A DNA stretch of 64,000 nucleotides, taken from assembly GCF_000189635.1 (NCBI RefSeq), contig NW_002476407.1, positions 186,001-250,000 of the forward strand, written 5' to 3'. Below, piece by piece: positions 12,360 to 24,000 of this stretch. The notes below the pieces were generated by a model. It saw only the letters and a list, made by a program, of their open reading frames with translations, did no database searches and had not been told where the DNA came from. The stretch comes from Tetrahymena thermophila SB210 (lineage: Eukaryota > Ciliophora > Oligohymenophorea > Hymenostomatida > Tetrahymenidae). Made by a program: the position numbers and the translations under genes. The first letter of the stretch is position 1, and each line of letters opens with the position of its first letter.

Positions 12360-13139
12360 ATGAATTCGACACAATAAGGAAGAAGTACAGTTTTTACTGA
12401 TCTTGATTTGAGGATTATTATACCTCCTAAGCACCATTTAAAAAAATCTCTAAATACAATTTAGCAATAGCAAGGATTTGTTCCGAAATCTTTGAAAAAA
12501 TAAGAAATTTTTGAGGATGGAGGAAAGAAAAAATATGAATAAAGCAAGTCTATTGATTTTTCAAAAAGTAAAATTGATAGTGCAATAGTTTAAAAAAAAG
12601 GTATGGGAACTTATAACACTGAATATTTGAGGCGTTAGTTAGAAAATAACCCTAATTAAAATCAGTAACCAGCAGTCAGAAATGAAGATTCTAAAAAAAT
12701 CAAGACATACTTTAACGATCCATCAATTAAATTGAACACAATAAGTAAAAATTTTACAGTTAAACCTGAAGATTGTTCAGATTCTAAAGTAAACTCTAGA
12801 CCCAATTATTATCTGTCCTCAAAAAATGTTTAAAGGACAATGAACCAAGATCAATTTTCTCAAACAGGTAAAATAAATAGCAGGAAAACAAATTTATCAA
12901 TGACAGCGTCCAATTTAAACTCAACACTAGATTAATACAGATTTAATAGCAACCATTACGATAATAGCTCAAATAATACAGCAAGTACCTAAAAGATATA
13001 GAGCTAAACAAAAGCATCTCATTAGAGGTGTAATACAGAAACAGGTATTTTCAACTAAGTTCCTAGAAACTAATATAAGAATATTCATACAAATAAAGTA
13101 GCAGTAGGAAATAATGGAGTAGGTTTTTATATTTAATGA
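12360..13139 (+). CDS. Unrecognised basic Ser/Asn/Gln-rich protein, 259 aa
   Basis: An uninterrupted frame from ATG (MNSTQQGRSTVFTDLDLRI) to TGA, with no intron needed. I do not recognise it. The start PPKHHLKKSL is basic. The rest is polar (Ser, Asn, Gln, Lys) with little hydrophobic content, no membrane segment, no signal peptide and no obvious coiled coil, so the protein is probably largely disordered. A short patch GTYNTEYLRRQLENNP around residue 80 is the best candidate for a structured or binding motif. Codon composition is like that of the neighbours, with TAA/TAG glutamines throughout. The length of open frame and the clear rise in G+C over the flanks support a real gene. Confidence 0.65.
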
Positions 13140-14069
13140 CTAACTAAGTAATTTCTAAATAGCAACCAGAATTATAATAATAACTAATTTATATAAAATA
13201 GAAAATAAATTGTAAATATTTTAAAGAAAATAAATTTGAGTATAAATTAATATTAATTATATTTATTTGTTGATGTATTTTTTGCAATAAAATTATTATC
13301 TTTTAAATTTGCTATTTACTTTTTTCATTTTGTAAATTTTATGGTGTTTATATGTCCTCAAAAGTCTAATGAATGATAAACAAGTCTATTTTAAAATAAA
13401 AGAGTTTTGTTTACTTGCTTTTACCTATCAAAAATGATAAAATTTATTAATGTTAATAAGTAAATTTAGCTTAAATGATAAATTTTGATTAAATTAAATA
13501 AAAAAATATAGAAGAAAATTCTAACAACAGAGTTAATAATATCATTTTTTAAAAAGGCTATTAAAAATTAAAACAACAAAATGCAATTAATGAAAACATA
13601 AAAGTAAGAAAAAATAATAATTTGTTAAAATTAACAGCATGCAGTGCATCGCATTAAGATTATTAATTACATTAGACAACTTAGATAGATTGTTTATTTA
13701 TTTATTAATTTATGGGGCAAACAACAGTAGCCAGAGGTGCTAATTCTTGAAATTCTTATTCACTTTAATGACTTGAATCTAAATAAGCGAATTATCAGAT
13801 GTGTATTAAGAAATTGCATGCATATATTAAATAGTCTTATCAAGCTGCTAGCAGTGAATTTAATTAAATGAGAGCTGTCACAAAATAACTCATATAATTA
13901 ATTACTGTGATTATTAATACATTGAAAAAATTTGAAACAAAAATAAGATATAAGAATACAAAAGAGAAGAGATTACAAAAATTAAGAGAGTGAGTTAGTG
14001 AGTAACATAAAGCGGAACGATACAAATAGCTTTCATTAAAAATTAAACCCTTTGTATTAAATTGATACT
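13140..14069. other. Intergenic; contains an unexplained island of more complex sequence
   Basis: Mostly AT-rich spacer. Between about 13630 and 13890 the sequence is less simple and richer in G+C than its flanks (for example TGGGGCAAACAACAGTAGCC), yet no frame holds: the ATG at 13713 closes after 12 codons and another frame closes after about 60. It could be a noncoding RNA, an unrecognised exon or chance. Confidence 0.35.
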
Positions 14070-14964
14070 ATGGACTCTCCTAATATCAAATCTAATTACT
14101 ACACATCATCACCTGTAATATTTTGTTTGAATTTTCTATATCAAATATTAGAAATTAGAAATCTGTTCATTATCTTTAAACTTATGATAAATGAAAATCT
14201 ACAAATTATATGAAAAACACTTAACAATCAATTGTTTTTTCTTCAAATAGAATTAATGAATATAATATTTTTATTACTTAAAATATTTTTTTTTCATACA
14301 TATAGATATAGAACTTCATTACGCAAGCAACTGAACCAGACAGATTAATAACCGAATTCTGTGATTTTAGGTTTTTGCATACTTCTTTAGATATATATTT
14401 TAACATACATTGTAAAAAATAATCAGTATATACATCCTACATAAACACACACAGCAGCTATCAAATAAAACAAAAATACAAAATCTAAATTCACTTTACT
14501 AATGAATTTATTTACTTATTGCATGATCAAATTTTGATGCAATTTATTTTCAGATGAAAAGCGCCACGATTACTAAAAATTACCGCTAAAATTAGGATGA
14601 TTACATTTATATTTTGATTGCTTATTAAGCAGATTATTTAACTTATAAAGCTAATTTTAGAATGACATATATTATAATGTGTTTTTTAATTACAAATAGT
14701 GGCTTAAAGAATAGTAATTGTGAAGAGGAAATAATTGATGACGATGATGAGTTAGTGCCTTAAGTACCATAAACATTAGAAAAGAAGATACCTTTGATGA
14801 ATAAATATTTTAGAGATCGAACTCGATCAGATAAACTATTTACATAAACTTCTTTATAAAGTCTAGCAACCTTAAAAACAGAAAATGAGTAATTTACTAA
14901 TATTTTAAAAATTTAATATTTTGGAAGATAAAAGATAGAGAAATTTTTTAATACCATAAATTGA
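14070..14964 (+). CDS. Unrecognised small gene, probably spliced
   Basis: I do not recognise the product. A consistent model starts with MDSPNIKSNYYTSSP, then a GT-AG intron in phase 0 to an exon reading QNFITQATEPDRLITEFCDF and on to HCKKQS. A second intron (donor GTATATAC, acceptor TTTTCAG) leads to a final exon from MKSATITKNYRQNQDD to the TGA. The last exon carries an acidic patch (CEEEIIDDDDELVP) followed by a basic one (NKYFRDRTRSDK). A frame from the ATG at 14554 alone would give 136 residues, but the pyrimidine-rich run and CAG just before it look like a splice acceptor, so I prefer the longer model. A 21-base in-frame segment near 14680-14700 with GT and AG ends may or may not be spliced. 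Real gene likely; structure tentative. Confidence 0.5.
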
Positions 14965-15483
14965 CATGATATAGAAAATCTCTTAAATAGCCACAAAAAA
15001 TCAATATAAAAAGATAAAATATTTGTTAAAATAAATGAATGAACGAATGATCAATTACTTAAGCACAATTTTATTTTAAGAGAAATTAAATTCACACTTA
15101 ATTAAAAAGAATTTTAAAATATGTAAGAAATTATGCTATGAATAATCTCAATAATCAATAGAATTAATATTTACAAAAAATATTTGAACATATAACATAA
15201 TAAAAGCTTACTTTATTACTGATGATTTTTATTCAAATTAAGCTGACAACTTTTTAAACAATTAAAATTAAGTCATTTTAAGATGTATAAACGAATAAAT
15301 AAATAAATAAATACATACATATATTTTAAATCTAAACTTTATAATTAAAAAGAAAAATAAATATATTATCACCAATTTGATAGTTTATTTCATAGCTAAA
15401 TTAGAAAAGAATAAAGTTGGTGTGTATATATGTTTTTAGGTATGTAGGTAGGTAAGTAGGTGGGTTGATTAGTAAAAATAATT
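14965..15483. other. Intergenic, simple repeats
   Basis: AT-rich spacer with AAAT/CATA tetranucleotides around 15291-15320 and a G-rich GTAG/GTAG-like tract around 15438-15466 (TATGTAGGTAGGTAAGTAGG) just upstream of the USP gene. No gene seen. Confidence 0.6.
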
Positions 15484-18280
15484 ATGAAAAATAATTCAAA
15501 GTCTATTTGTGGTATTAATAAAAAATTACTAACATTAATTATTTTTCAATACGGTAAACTTTTAAGTAATTAAATTATATCAAAAAGAAAAGAGAAGAAA
15601 TAAAGTAATTAAAACCAAGAGCATTTAGAGAGTATTGAATAAAAAGAAGAGGAAGATTAAATATTGTCTTAACAGAAATAATAAAAAAACGAAGCAGCGG
15701 AAGAGATAGGTAGTAAAATAGAGAAAAGTTAATCAAAGTAGATAAAAAATTAAGAAGGGCCAAATACATTAGAAGATAAACAAAGCTAGCAATAATTAGA
15801 AAAGCAAGAGGAAGTAGAAGAATAAAAGTAGCAGGGTCGTAACTTTTCCTTTTCAAATCATCCATAAACGCCAAAAAGAGATAGTAATAGCTCTTCAATA
15901 AACCTTAGCGAACAGTATTTTGATTTAAATACTCATTTCTTTTCCTGCTTAAAATGCAAGCAATTGCCAAATAAATAGCATATTTGTTTTAAAAATAATT
16001 AATATATTTTTTTTGTTTAAAATATAGAAAAAACTCTATATTTGATACTCCTAAGCTTAATAGCCAATCTCCATAATAATTAGAAAATCAAACTCCTAGT
16101 AGAATAAATCAAGAAAAAAATTAAAAGGAATAGCAGTAACCACAATTAATTAGTTAGCGCATCAGCACAGAGAGCACATCAACTTCTTCTTCATCTTAGA
16201 TAGTAACAGTGTTTTAAATGCCTAACTTTTCTAATTCAAATAACTACAATTAATGCACTAGTCTGAGTAATACATCATTTAGTTCTACATAAAATGATAA
16301 CAACATTTCTCAAACATCAACAAAATAATCAGTATGAGATCTTTTATTTTTTTAAATAAAACTTACTATTTTTTAAATTCAAAAGGATATTTCTATCAAT
16401 GAGACTATATCTATGCTTGAAATCAATGAGATTGCCTCCAAACTTAAAAGATTGCCTGCTAAAGAGAGGTGCCTTTTTTTATTTTTTATTTTTATTAGTA
16501 ATTTAAGTTAGTTAACAAGTTGAGTTTTATGATTAAAATTTATTTATTTCTTTTAATATAGAAAAATGAAAGAGCTGGTTTTAATTAAGGAATGGAATTA
16601 AGATAAATATTATTCTCACATTATTGACATTTCTTGGGCAGTTTAATACACTAAATGGCTTTCAGACCCTCATTCCACAGCCTCTTTTTCCTTGCCTATT
16701 TCAAATAGCAACTTAATCGATTATGAAAATAAAACTGTAAAAAAGGGAATCAAAGAAAAAATTAATTTTGATATAGTCAGCTCTAAAGTTTACTTTCTAA
16801 TGAGATGTCTTTATGGAGGAGGTCCTGATATTCCTTTGTCTAGACAGAGCAGCAGTACAAGTAGTAAAAGTATTACTGAAGCAATAAAAAGCGCTCAAAA
16901 CGTAAAGCAGCCATCTTCAGGAGGGATTGGAGAGAATCTTTTTTCTAAATAATCTTCATCTACTTCAACTGCAGCAACAACTAACCCGAGTATGTTGGAA
17001 TATCACAATCGGGCTTAAAAGTAAATGATTCCTTCTTAGTTTGATAATTAAGTAATATAGACTGCAGATGTAGTTCGTCCAAGCTAATTATTTAAAAAGC
17101 AAGCCTTAGGAGTTAGGGGATTGCACAATTAATCCAATTACTGTTACCTAAATGCTTCCGTATAATGTTTGCTCTCCATTCCAGAACTTAATAGCTATTT
17201 TCTCAGTGAAGAATATAGAAGAGTTGTAAAAATACAAGGTACAAGAAAAGCCCTAAAAATTGTTCCTGTATATGCAGACATGATAAAATTGTATGAAAAA
17301 ACTTCAGAAAATAATATTTTAGATATGAATTTACTGAAAAAAGTAATAAAAAAACCATTTATTCCTCATGAACAACACGATGCTTAAGAATTCATTAGAT
17401 ATGTAAGATATTAATCATTTTTTTTATTAAAAAACTAATTTATTTATTATTATTTCCTAGATATTAAGTGAAATTTAGGATGAGCTAAATCCTATTCTAC
17501 CAAGTAAAAATCCCACCTAATTTAAAGACTCTGAAGAAGCCTATCAATATTATTTAAGATTCCAAAACAGTATAATTGATTACATCTTTTCTGGATAGTT
17601 AAGCAGCAATGTGAACTGCAGTAAATGTGGATATATCTCTAGAACATATGATCCTTTTTTAGATCTGTCTCTTGGTATGGATTCTAAAACTACATCGGTA
17701 TAGGATTGCTTAAATAAATTCTTTTCAGAAGAAATACTTTCAGATGACTACAAATGTGAAAAGTGCAATTAAAACAATAAAGCTAAGAAGCAAGTGCTCA
17801 TTTCAAAAACTCCTTACATATTGACATTACACCTTAAGCGCTTTAAAATATATCCAAAAAAGAGAAAAATAACAGATTTTATAAAATACCCTATTTAAAA
17901 TTTATCCATTAAACAGTAATTAATTCAAATTGAAGCTTTACTAATAAAATATAAATTTTATAATACTTAGATATGTCAAAAACAGTTCAACTAGTGGAGG
18001 TTACTACTATAATTTAATAGGAATTATTGTACACTCTGGAAGCTAAGATTCTGGACATTATATATCTTACGTCAAAAGAGAAAATAGAGTAAACTTAGAT
18101 TTAAAATTTTTTGACTTCTTTCTTATTTTATTTATTTATTTAAAGTGGTTTTGTTGTGACGATGGCAAATACTAAGAAGTTAGTGAAAAGACTGTAATAA
18201 AATAGGAAGTTTATCTACTATTTTATCAAAGGATAGAAGAGAGTCCAGAAGTTAATTAACAAAAAAAAATCGCCTAGTGA
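15484..18280 (+). CDS. Ubiquitin-specific protease (USP/UBP family) with DUSP domain
   Basis: Cysteine protease that removes ubiquitin from proteins. The first ATG in frame gives MKNNSKSICGINKKL. A charged Gln/Glu-rich N-terminus carries a small Cys/His patch (FSCLKCKQLPNKQHIC). A DUSP-like domain follows (about 16570-16850: ISWAVQYTKWLSD, then NLIDYENKTVKKGIKEKINF and LYGGGPDIPL). The catalytic domain opens with the Cys box GLHNQSNYCYLNASVQCLL and contains HDAQEFIRYIL, two CxxC pairs (NCSKCGY and KCEKCN) forming the usual zinc ribbon of the fingers, LHLKRF, the His box HSGSQDSGHYISYV and the late CCDDGKYQEV and VYLLFYQR. The Cys box departs from the common GNTCYMNS. Six or so short introns interrupt it. 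The TAG and TAA codons inside these motifs read as Gln. The protein is otherwise complete with the catalytic Cys and His. Family certain; which USP is unclear. Confidence 0.9.
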
Positions 18281-19679
18281 TTTTTTGATTACTCGCTTTA
18301 ATTAATAAAAACAATTCATTAAATAAGATTTGTAAATAAAAAAGCGAAATTTGTAAACAAAATAAATAAGATTAATTAAATTAATGAAATATTTTGTTGC
18401 TCTTTCTTTTAAATGAGCACATTCAAAATAATAACAACCAAATTTCTTTCTCTGTTTTCTTAACCTATAAAGCAAACAAAAAAACAAACAAACAAACATA
18501 TATTTCAGAATAAAAACTAACTAAAACTAATTGATACTATATATATAAATCACATAATAAAGTAATACAGATTAAAAAGACAAAAATTTCATAATAATTA
18601 TCAAGCAAATCTTCTTCACTTAAACAATTTTCCAATCAAGGTGAAGAACCAAAAATTATTAAATGATCAAATAAATAAATGAATGTATGTATGCTGACTA
18701 ATCTAAAAAGAACTAAAAATTAAAAATATACATTCTTTCTAAAAAGAATAATAATCATAATAATATTATTATTTAAAAAATAAAATTTTTAAATATACAT
18801 ATTCCTAAAAAAAATTATTATCTTATAATCATATTCAAATAAAAAAATGACTTATTTATAATAAATATATTTAATAAATATTAAGCTCTAAATTTATTCA
18901 ATTCAAATTTATTTGTTAAAATTAATGTTTATCTTATTTCATATTTTAAACTAATTTCATTAAAAAAATTGATTTCTTATAATATCTTATTTGCTCAATT
19001 TATTTATTAATTATATTTTTCTTATCTTTTAATTTTTATATCTCTTAAAACAGCTGAACTATTTTCAAATTTTTTTTTTCTTCAATTTTTAATCATTAAT
19101 CTAAATTATTAAAATTTTTATTTATTTTATGATATTATGTATATGCCATAAGATGCTTATTAAATAAAAATTCAACAAATAAAAAATGACAGGCAATTAC
19201 AAAAGATTATAAAAGTACTTATCAAAGACTTTTTTTAACAACAACTTTCAAATTTTATTTAGTCTTACTAATATAAATTAATAGTTATTTTTTAATAGAA
19301 AAATATAAAAAATTATTTTGAATAAATAAATATTTTTTAAAATATTTAAGATAATAAAATTGATTTTCTTTCAATATTTTCATATTAACTGTAAATATAA
19401 ATACTAAACAATAATAATAATAAAATAAATAAATAATTTAGAATTTTAGTTTTTAAGTGTTATTTTTTTTTTATAAATGAGTGCATTCTAAGCTTTGGAT
19501 ATAAATTAATTATAAAAAATGTGATTAGCTTTGTTAAGAGTTAAACATTGAATAAATATAATTTTTATTTGAAATTATTTAGCATAATCAATAAAATTAA
19601 TCAATTTCTTGTAATTTACTAAAAAAAATTAATCAGATGTCTGAATTGTTTATTTTTTTAGATTTATGTTATTAGTTAT
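18281..19679. other. Intergenic between convergent genes
   Basis: About 1.4 kb of very AT-rich sequence between the USP stop and the 3' end of the minus-strand gene that follows. Homopolymer and TTTATT-type runs dominate. Short open frames on either strand lack coding composition. Nothing supported. Confidence 0.55.
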
Positions 19680-20474
19680 TCAAGCATATTTAATTTTTTC
19701 TTCTAATTTGTCAATACCAGTTTTAATTTATTCATAAATTTATAGCTTTTTTTGTGATTTTTGATTTTCCGTTTCTAAGACTTCTTTTTCAAAGTTTTTT
19801 AGATATTTTAAAGTCTCCTCTTTAAACTGGGATAATAATTTTTTATTTATTTTAACAAAACTATTATATTTCTTTATCCTTTCTTTTAGATCAGGTTCTG
19901 TTTTTTATAGCTTTTCTGTAATCAAGTCAACATAATTTAAGTTATCCTATATCTTTGTTTCTTAGCTTATGGGTGTATGAATATTTATTAATTCTGTTTT
20001 TGATTTAAATTATCCAAGTTTTTTAGCTTCCTCTAATATTAATTCATACTCAAATTTTAGTATTCCAATCCCTTACATATCTTGTTGAGAAATAGCTTTC
20101 TTTATAAAATTGTAATATTGAGTTCCCAAGTTTTGATAAGTATGATTATAATTCTTTTTCGTATTTTTAGAAAAGACAATATCTAAAGTTTTCTATTCAT
20201 TGAAATTGTTGTCATTAGGTATTTCTTCTTGTGCTATTTAATCGTTATCTCCAACTAGATATTCTTCGAAAAAGTTATCTGATTCTTATCCTTTTTAATC
20301 TTTATTATCAAAATATTCATATGTTGTAAATCCAAAAGTATTTGTATCAGCTCTGGTAGATAGGAAATTAGTATTCAATTATCCAACGCAAATATTATTA
20401 TCATACTCCACTGAGCAGATACTGCCCTCGATTATATTTTTAACTTCTAAATCTTCTAAATAATTGGCATCCAT
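19680..20474 (-). CDS. Unrecognised protein, about 264 aa, coiled-coil C-terminal half
   Basis: An open frame from MDANYLEDLEVKNIIEG to TGA with no intron. I do not recognise it. The first 110 residues are acidic and Asn/Asp-rich; residues about 110-175 (NYNHTYQNLGTQYYNFIKK and on) look ordered; the last 100 are strongly charged helix (ERIKKYNSFVKINKKLL, KYLKNFEKEVLETENQKSQK, DKLEEKIKY) and probably coiled coil. There is no signal peptide or membrane segment. Upstream (toward 20700) another coding-looking stretch begins MKNNNQSQV at about 20696, so the true N-terminus may be longer with an exon I could not join. It is head-to-head with the RAP-domain gene, about 350-570 bases apart. Confidence 0.6.
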
Positions 20475-21047
20475 ATCTAAAATTGATATTCAATTTAAGT
20501 AGCGCCAGTATTTTTGTCAAGATTGGTCTTATTTTCTTCCTTCTAATTAGTTTTTTGTATCTAATATCTTAATCAATATAAATGAATATGAAAATCTAAA
20601 TTAAAATTTTTGATGGTTTAGATTATCTTAGTTTCTAAATTCTGAATAGAATTAAGTTGATTTATTTATTACTTGGCTTTAATTATTATTTTTCATAATT
20701 ATAATTTAATCTTGCTTACTTACTTACTTAATTTATTAATTTTTATTTTAAATTTAATTAAAAAATTAATAAATATTTTTAATAAAATTAAAATTTCTAT
20801 TACAAAAATTTATTTACTCAAAATCTATTAATTATTTTTTTTAATGGATTTATTTGATTAATCTTTTGTCAGCAAATTATTTAAATATTTACAAATATTT
20901 AATAGAAATATTCTTAATTATTTATTTTACGCTAAATGAAAAGATTTGATTTTATTTTAAATAAATTAAAAAAAATATCTTTCTTTCTCTTAGCAATCAA
21001 AAAATATCAAAAATTAATATTTTATAAAACTTCTAGCTAGCTTTAAA
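20475..21047. other. Divergent intergenic region, possibly with an upstream exon of the minus gene
   Basis: The gap between head-to-head genes must carry both promoters. Its left part (20475-20700) keeps coding-like composition on the minus strand (for example NNQSQ, NLETKIIQTIKNFNLD-like reads in two frames), suggesting an unjoined 5' exon. The right part is plain AT-rich. Confidence 0.4.
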
Positions 21048-24000
21048 ATGCATAATATAATTTAATATTTAAGCAAAAAGCAAACCTAATTTATTTTCTC
21101 TACATGTAGAGTTTCAAAAAATTATTGGGCTAATTCTTTTAATTCAAGGGTTATTAAAAACTTTTCTACAACTACTACTGAAATGAATGAATCAATTCAT
21201 AATCAAAACACATAATTCCACCTGAGTTAACAAGAAAAATAGAATCTTGAACTATTGCAATTAAAGAAAGAAAAAATTGATTTAATTGACAGTAATTTGA
21301 TTGATAATTATGAGCTGAATTTAAAGAACTCTCTCAGGTAAATTACTATTCCATAATTTATATCTTTTATTAAGACTAAGCATTTCTATGTTATTAGAAT
21401 TAAGTCAGAGTTATTGCAAGATGAAAAATACAAAGATTAGGATCTCTCTAAACAAAATAACTTAATTTCGAAAATACATGGCTGCAAGCAATTATAAGAA
21501 ATTTTATAATTATTTGAGGATGAAAAAGAACATTTCGATTTAAATTGCTACATAAATTGTTTAAGTATGATTGAAGGAGAACTAAAAAAGCAAGCCTTAA
21601 AAAGCAGTGATAAACATCTTTTAGATGATATTCGCTATAAGAAAATTATTGAATACACTTTTTCTCAAACTAAAAACTTAGATGAATACTGTAATCATTA
21701 ACAAAAACAATAAAATATTATTTAATTTAGTTAGATTAAGCTAGCTTAATCGCCATAAAATATAATGATTTATTTATTAATGGATATCTACAATCTGTTT
21801 CTAGAATTAAATTAAATTTGATTTGATTAACAATTTATTTTATAAAGATATTATTATCAGTTGATTTAAGCTAATAATTAATTTTTATGAAAACTTAGAG
21901 AGAATAACCTTGCTTAGTTGGATAGCTAAAAGCACATAACATCATACTTTAAGAGGTTTGCAGGAATCAGAAATAAAAGGCTTCTGTTTAGAGAATGAGA
22001 AATTGATTAGTGAAGGCTATTTTAACTTTTACAATTTAGTTTATGTTTTATACAATTTCGAGCTTTTATCCTTCAATAGCATTCAGACTTCTGATATAAT
22101 CTATAACATAGTTGAAAATAAAAAAGAAACATTAACAAAAAATCAGGCATAACTTTTAATGTATATATACTCATCAAAAACGCTTAGACACATTCCTCTA
22201 TCTCTAAATGTAAATTACTATTAAATATATTAACATCTATTAACATAAATATAATTAATAAAGGAATTACAATTATCGTATAAATGCTCTATATTTTTAG
22301 AAAATTAATTAGACAACATTTCTTTACATAGCAAAGCAAAAATTTTTTAGCATCTCTCTACAATTTAGCACTGCTTCAATAGACCATATTTTAAAATACC
22401 TCAGCTTTTGTATAAATTGGAAGCTTAAATATTATAAAATCTTAATTAGCTTACTGAATAAGAAATAATTAGCATAGCTGCTTCGTTTTAATATATTCCA
22501 AATAGTTTTAGTAACTCAATTTTGACAGAAATATAGAATATCATTTTTACTTAGACCTAAAAAGAAAATTAATTTGATGTTTCATTTAATCTTGTTGTCA
22601 ATTTTGTCGTAATTTTGAATAAAATGAGAAAAGTATATTTTACTGATCAGGAATACTAAAGTGTTTCTCAATTATTAATCAGAATATTTAAAGAATAATT
22701 AGATAAAGGTCAAAATATAAACGTAGAGTCTTGGATACAATTACTCATGAAAATTAAAGGTAATTTATTCTAAAGAAGTTTTATTTTAATTTATAATATT
22801 TAAAAAAGAATTAAAAAGTAAAGAAGTGAATGAAGTAATTTTGTAATGTTTAAAAATGAATTCTAATAAAATTTAGTTTTCTTTATTGGAGTACCTTATT
22901 ATAGAAAATGTTGATGTTTCTGAATTTTTATCGGAGTAAATTCTTAGCTAATACTTAAATTAAGCAGATTAAATCAGATTATATGTAATTTTGTATGTGG
23001 CAAACCTTAAAGAATCAAAAACATTTTAAACTATTGAAAATAATATTGAGGAATGCATCAATGCTAATTTTAAAAAATCATTAGATAGCTTTACAAATTC
23101 CCATTTAAAAGGTTTTGAGATTTATTCAACTATTTCAAAAATATTCATTAAAAAGCTTTAAGGATAAGCAAACGTTATGCTATAGTACTCAGATTCAGCT
23201 TATTAGTTCTTTTATATGATGTCTAAGCTATTATACTTTTAAACAGATAGAATTTTATGGGTAGATTGGATTGATAAAAATGAAAGGCTTTTAAAACATG
23301 GCAGCACAACGATTCATTTATTATAAGCTTTTTCAAATAACTAAAATAAAAATATTAGCTAACTTATCACAATAGTCCACTTGTCACAATATTACTACTT
23401 TTCATTATAAAGTTTGCTCATCTATTTAAAAGATACACAATTTGTTACAATTAAATTATACTCTTATGGAAATATCATAAAAAGATTGTTTAAGATGATG
23501 TCAAATAAATTAAAAGACGGAAGTACTTCCAATCTTAGATTGGATCTTATTTTTTCGTTATATTTGATTCTCTAAAATCTTAATTTTTATTAAAGTTGTG
23601 TTGGAAATTTGTTAAAGTAAGCTTATCTCTTCAAACTGAATGAATTAAACAAAAAAAATAACCGTATCTAATAAAATTTACCAAACTTAGTTAATGAATT
23701 AGAAGTAGTGAGTTAAAATTACCCATTAATTTTAATGAAATTGGATGTCTTCCCCGAAGAATATCTAGTATCTTATTACAATAAATACTTTAACAGCATA
23801 TCTAGCATGTATCATAGAGCACTTCTCCTAAGTTAGATAATAAAATATAAAAAATAGGAAAATATTCCTAACATTCAATAAAATTTAAAAGACATTTTAA
23901 ATGAAGCATAAAACGTTATCCTAGATTAATCAGTTGAATTTCCAAATAAAGTTGAATAGGTCTAAGTATTTCTGTTATTCCCTTATTCTGTAAATTTGGC

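Noticed and set aside
13713..13751. Mini-frame MGQTTVARGANS
   Set aside because: Only 12 codons before TGA, with no convincing splice continuation; kept only as part of an unexplained island.
15575..15898. Minus-strand 107-codon frame resembling a membrane protein
   Set aside because: It is the antisense of the charged Gln/Glu-rich N-terminus of the USP gene, which turns Lys/Glu/Gln codons into Phe/Leu/Ser.
18302..18499. Minus-strand 65-codon frame after the USP gene
   Set aside because: Cys/Phe/Tyr-rich and built on AAAC/AAAT repeats; no coding composition and no neighbour exon.
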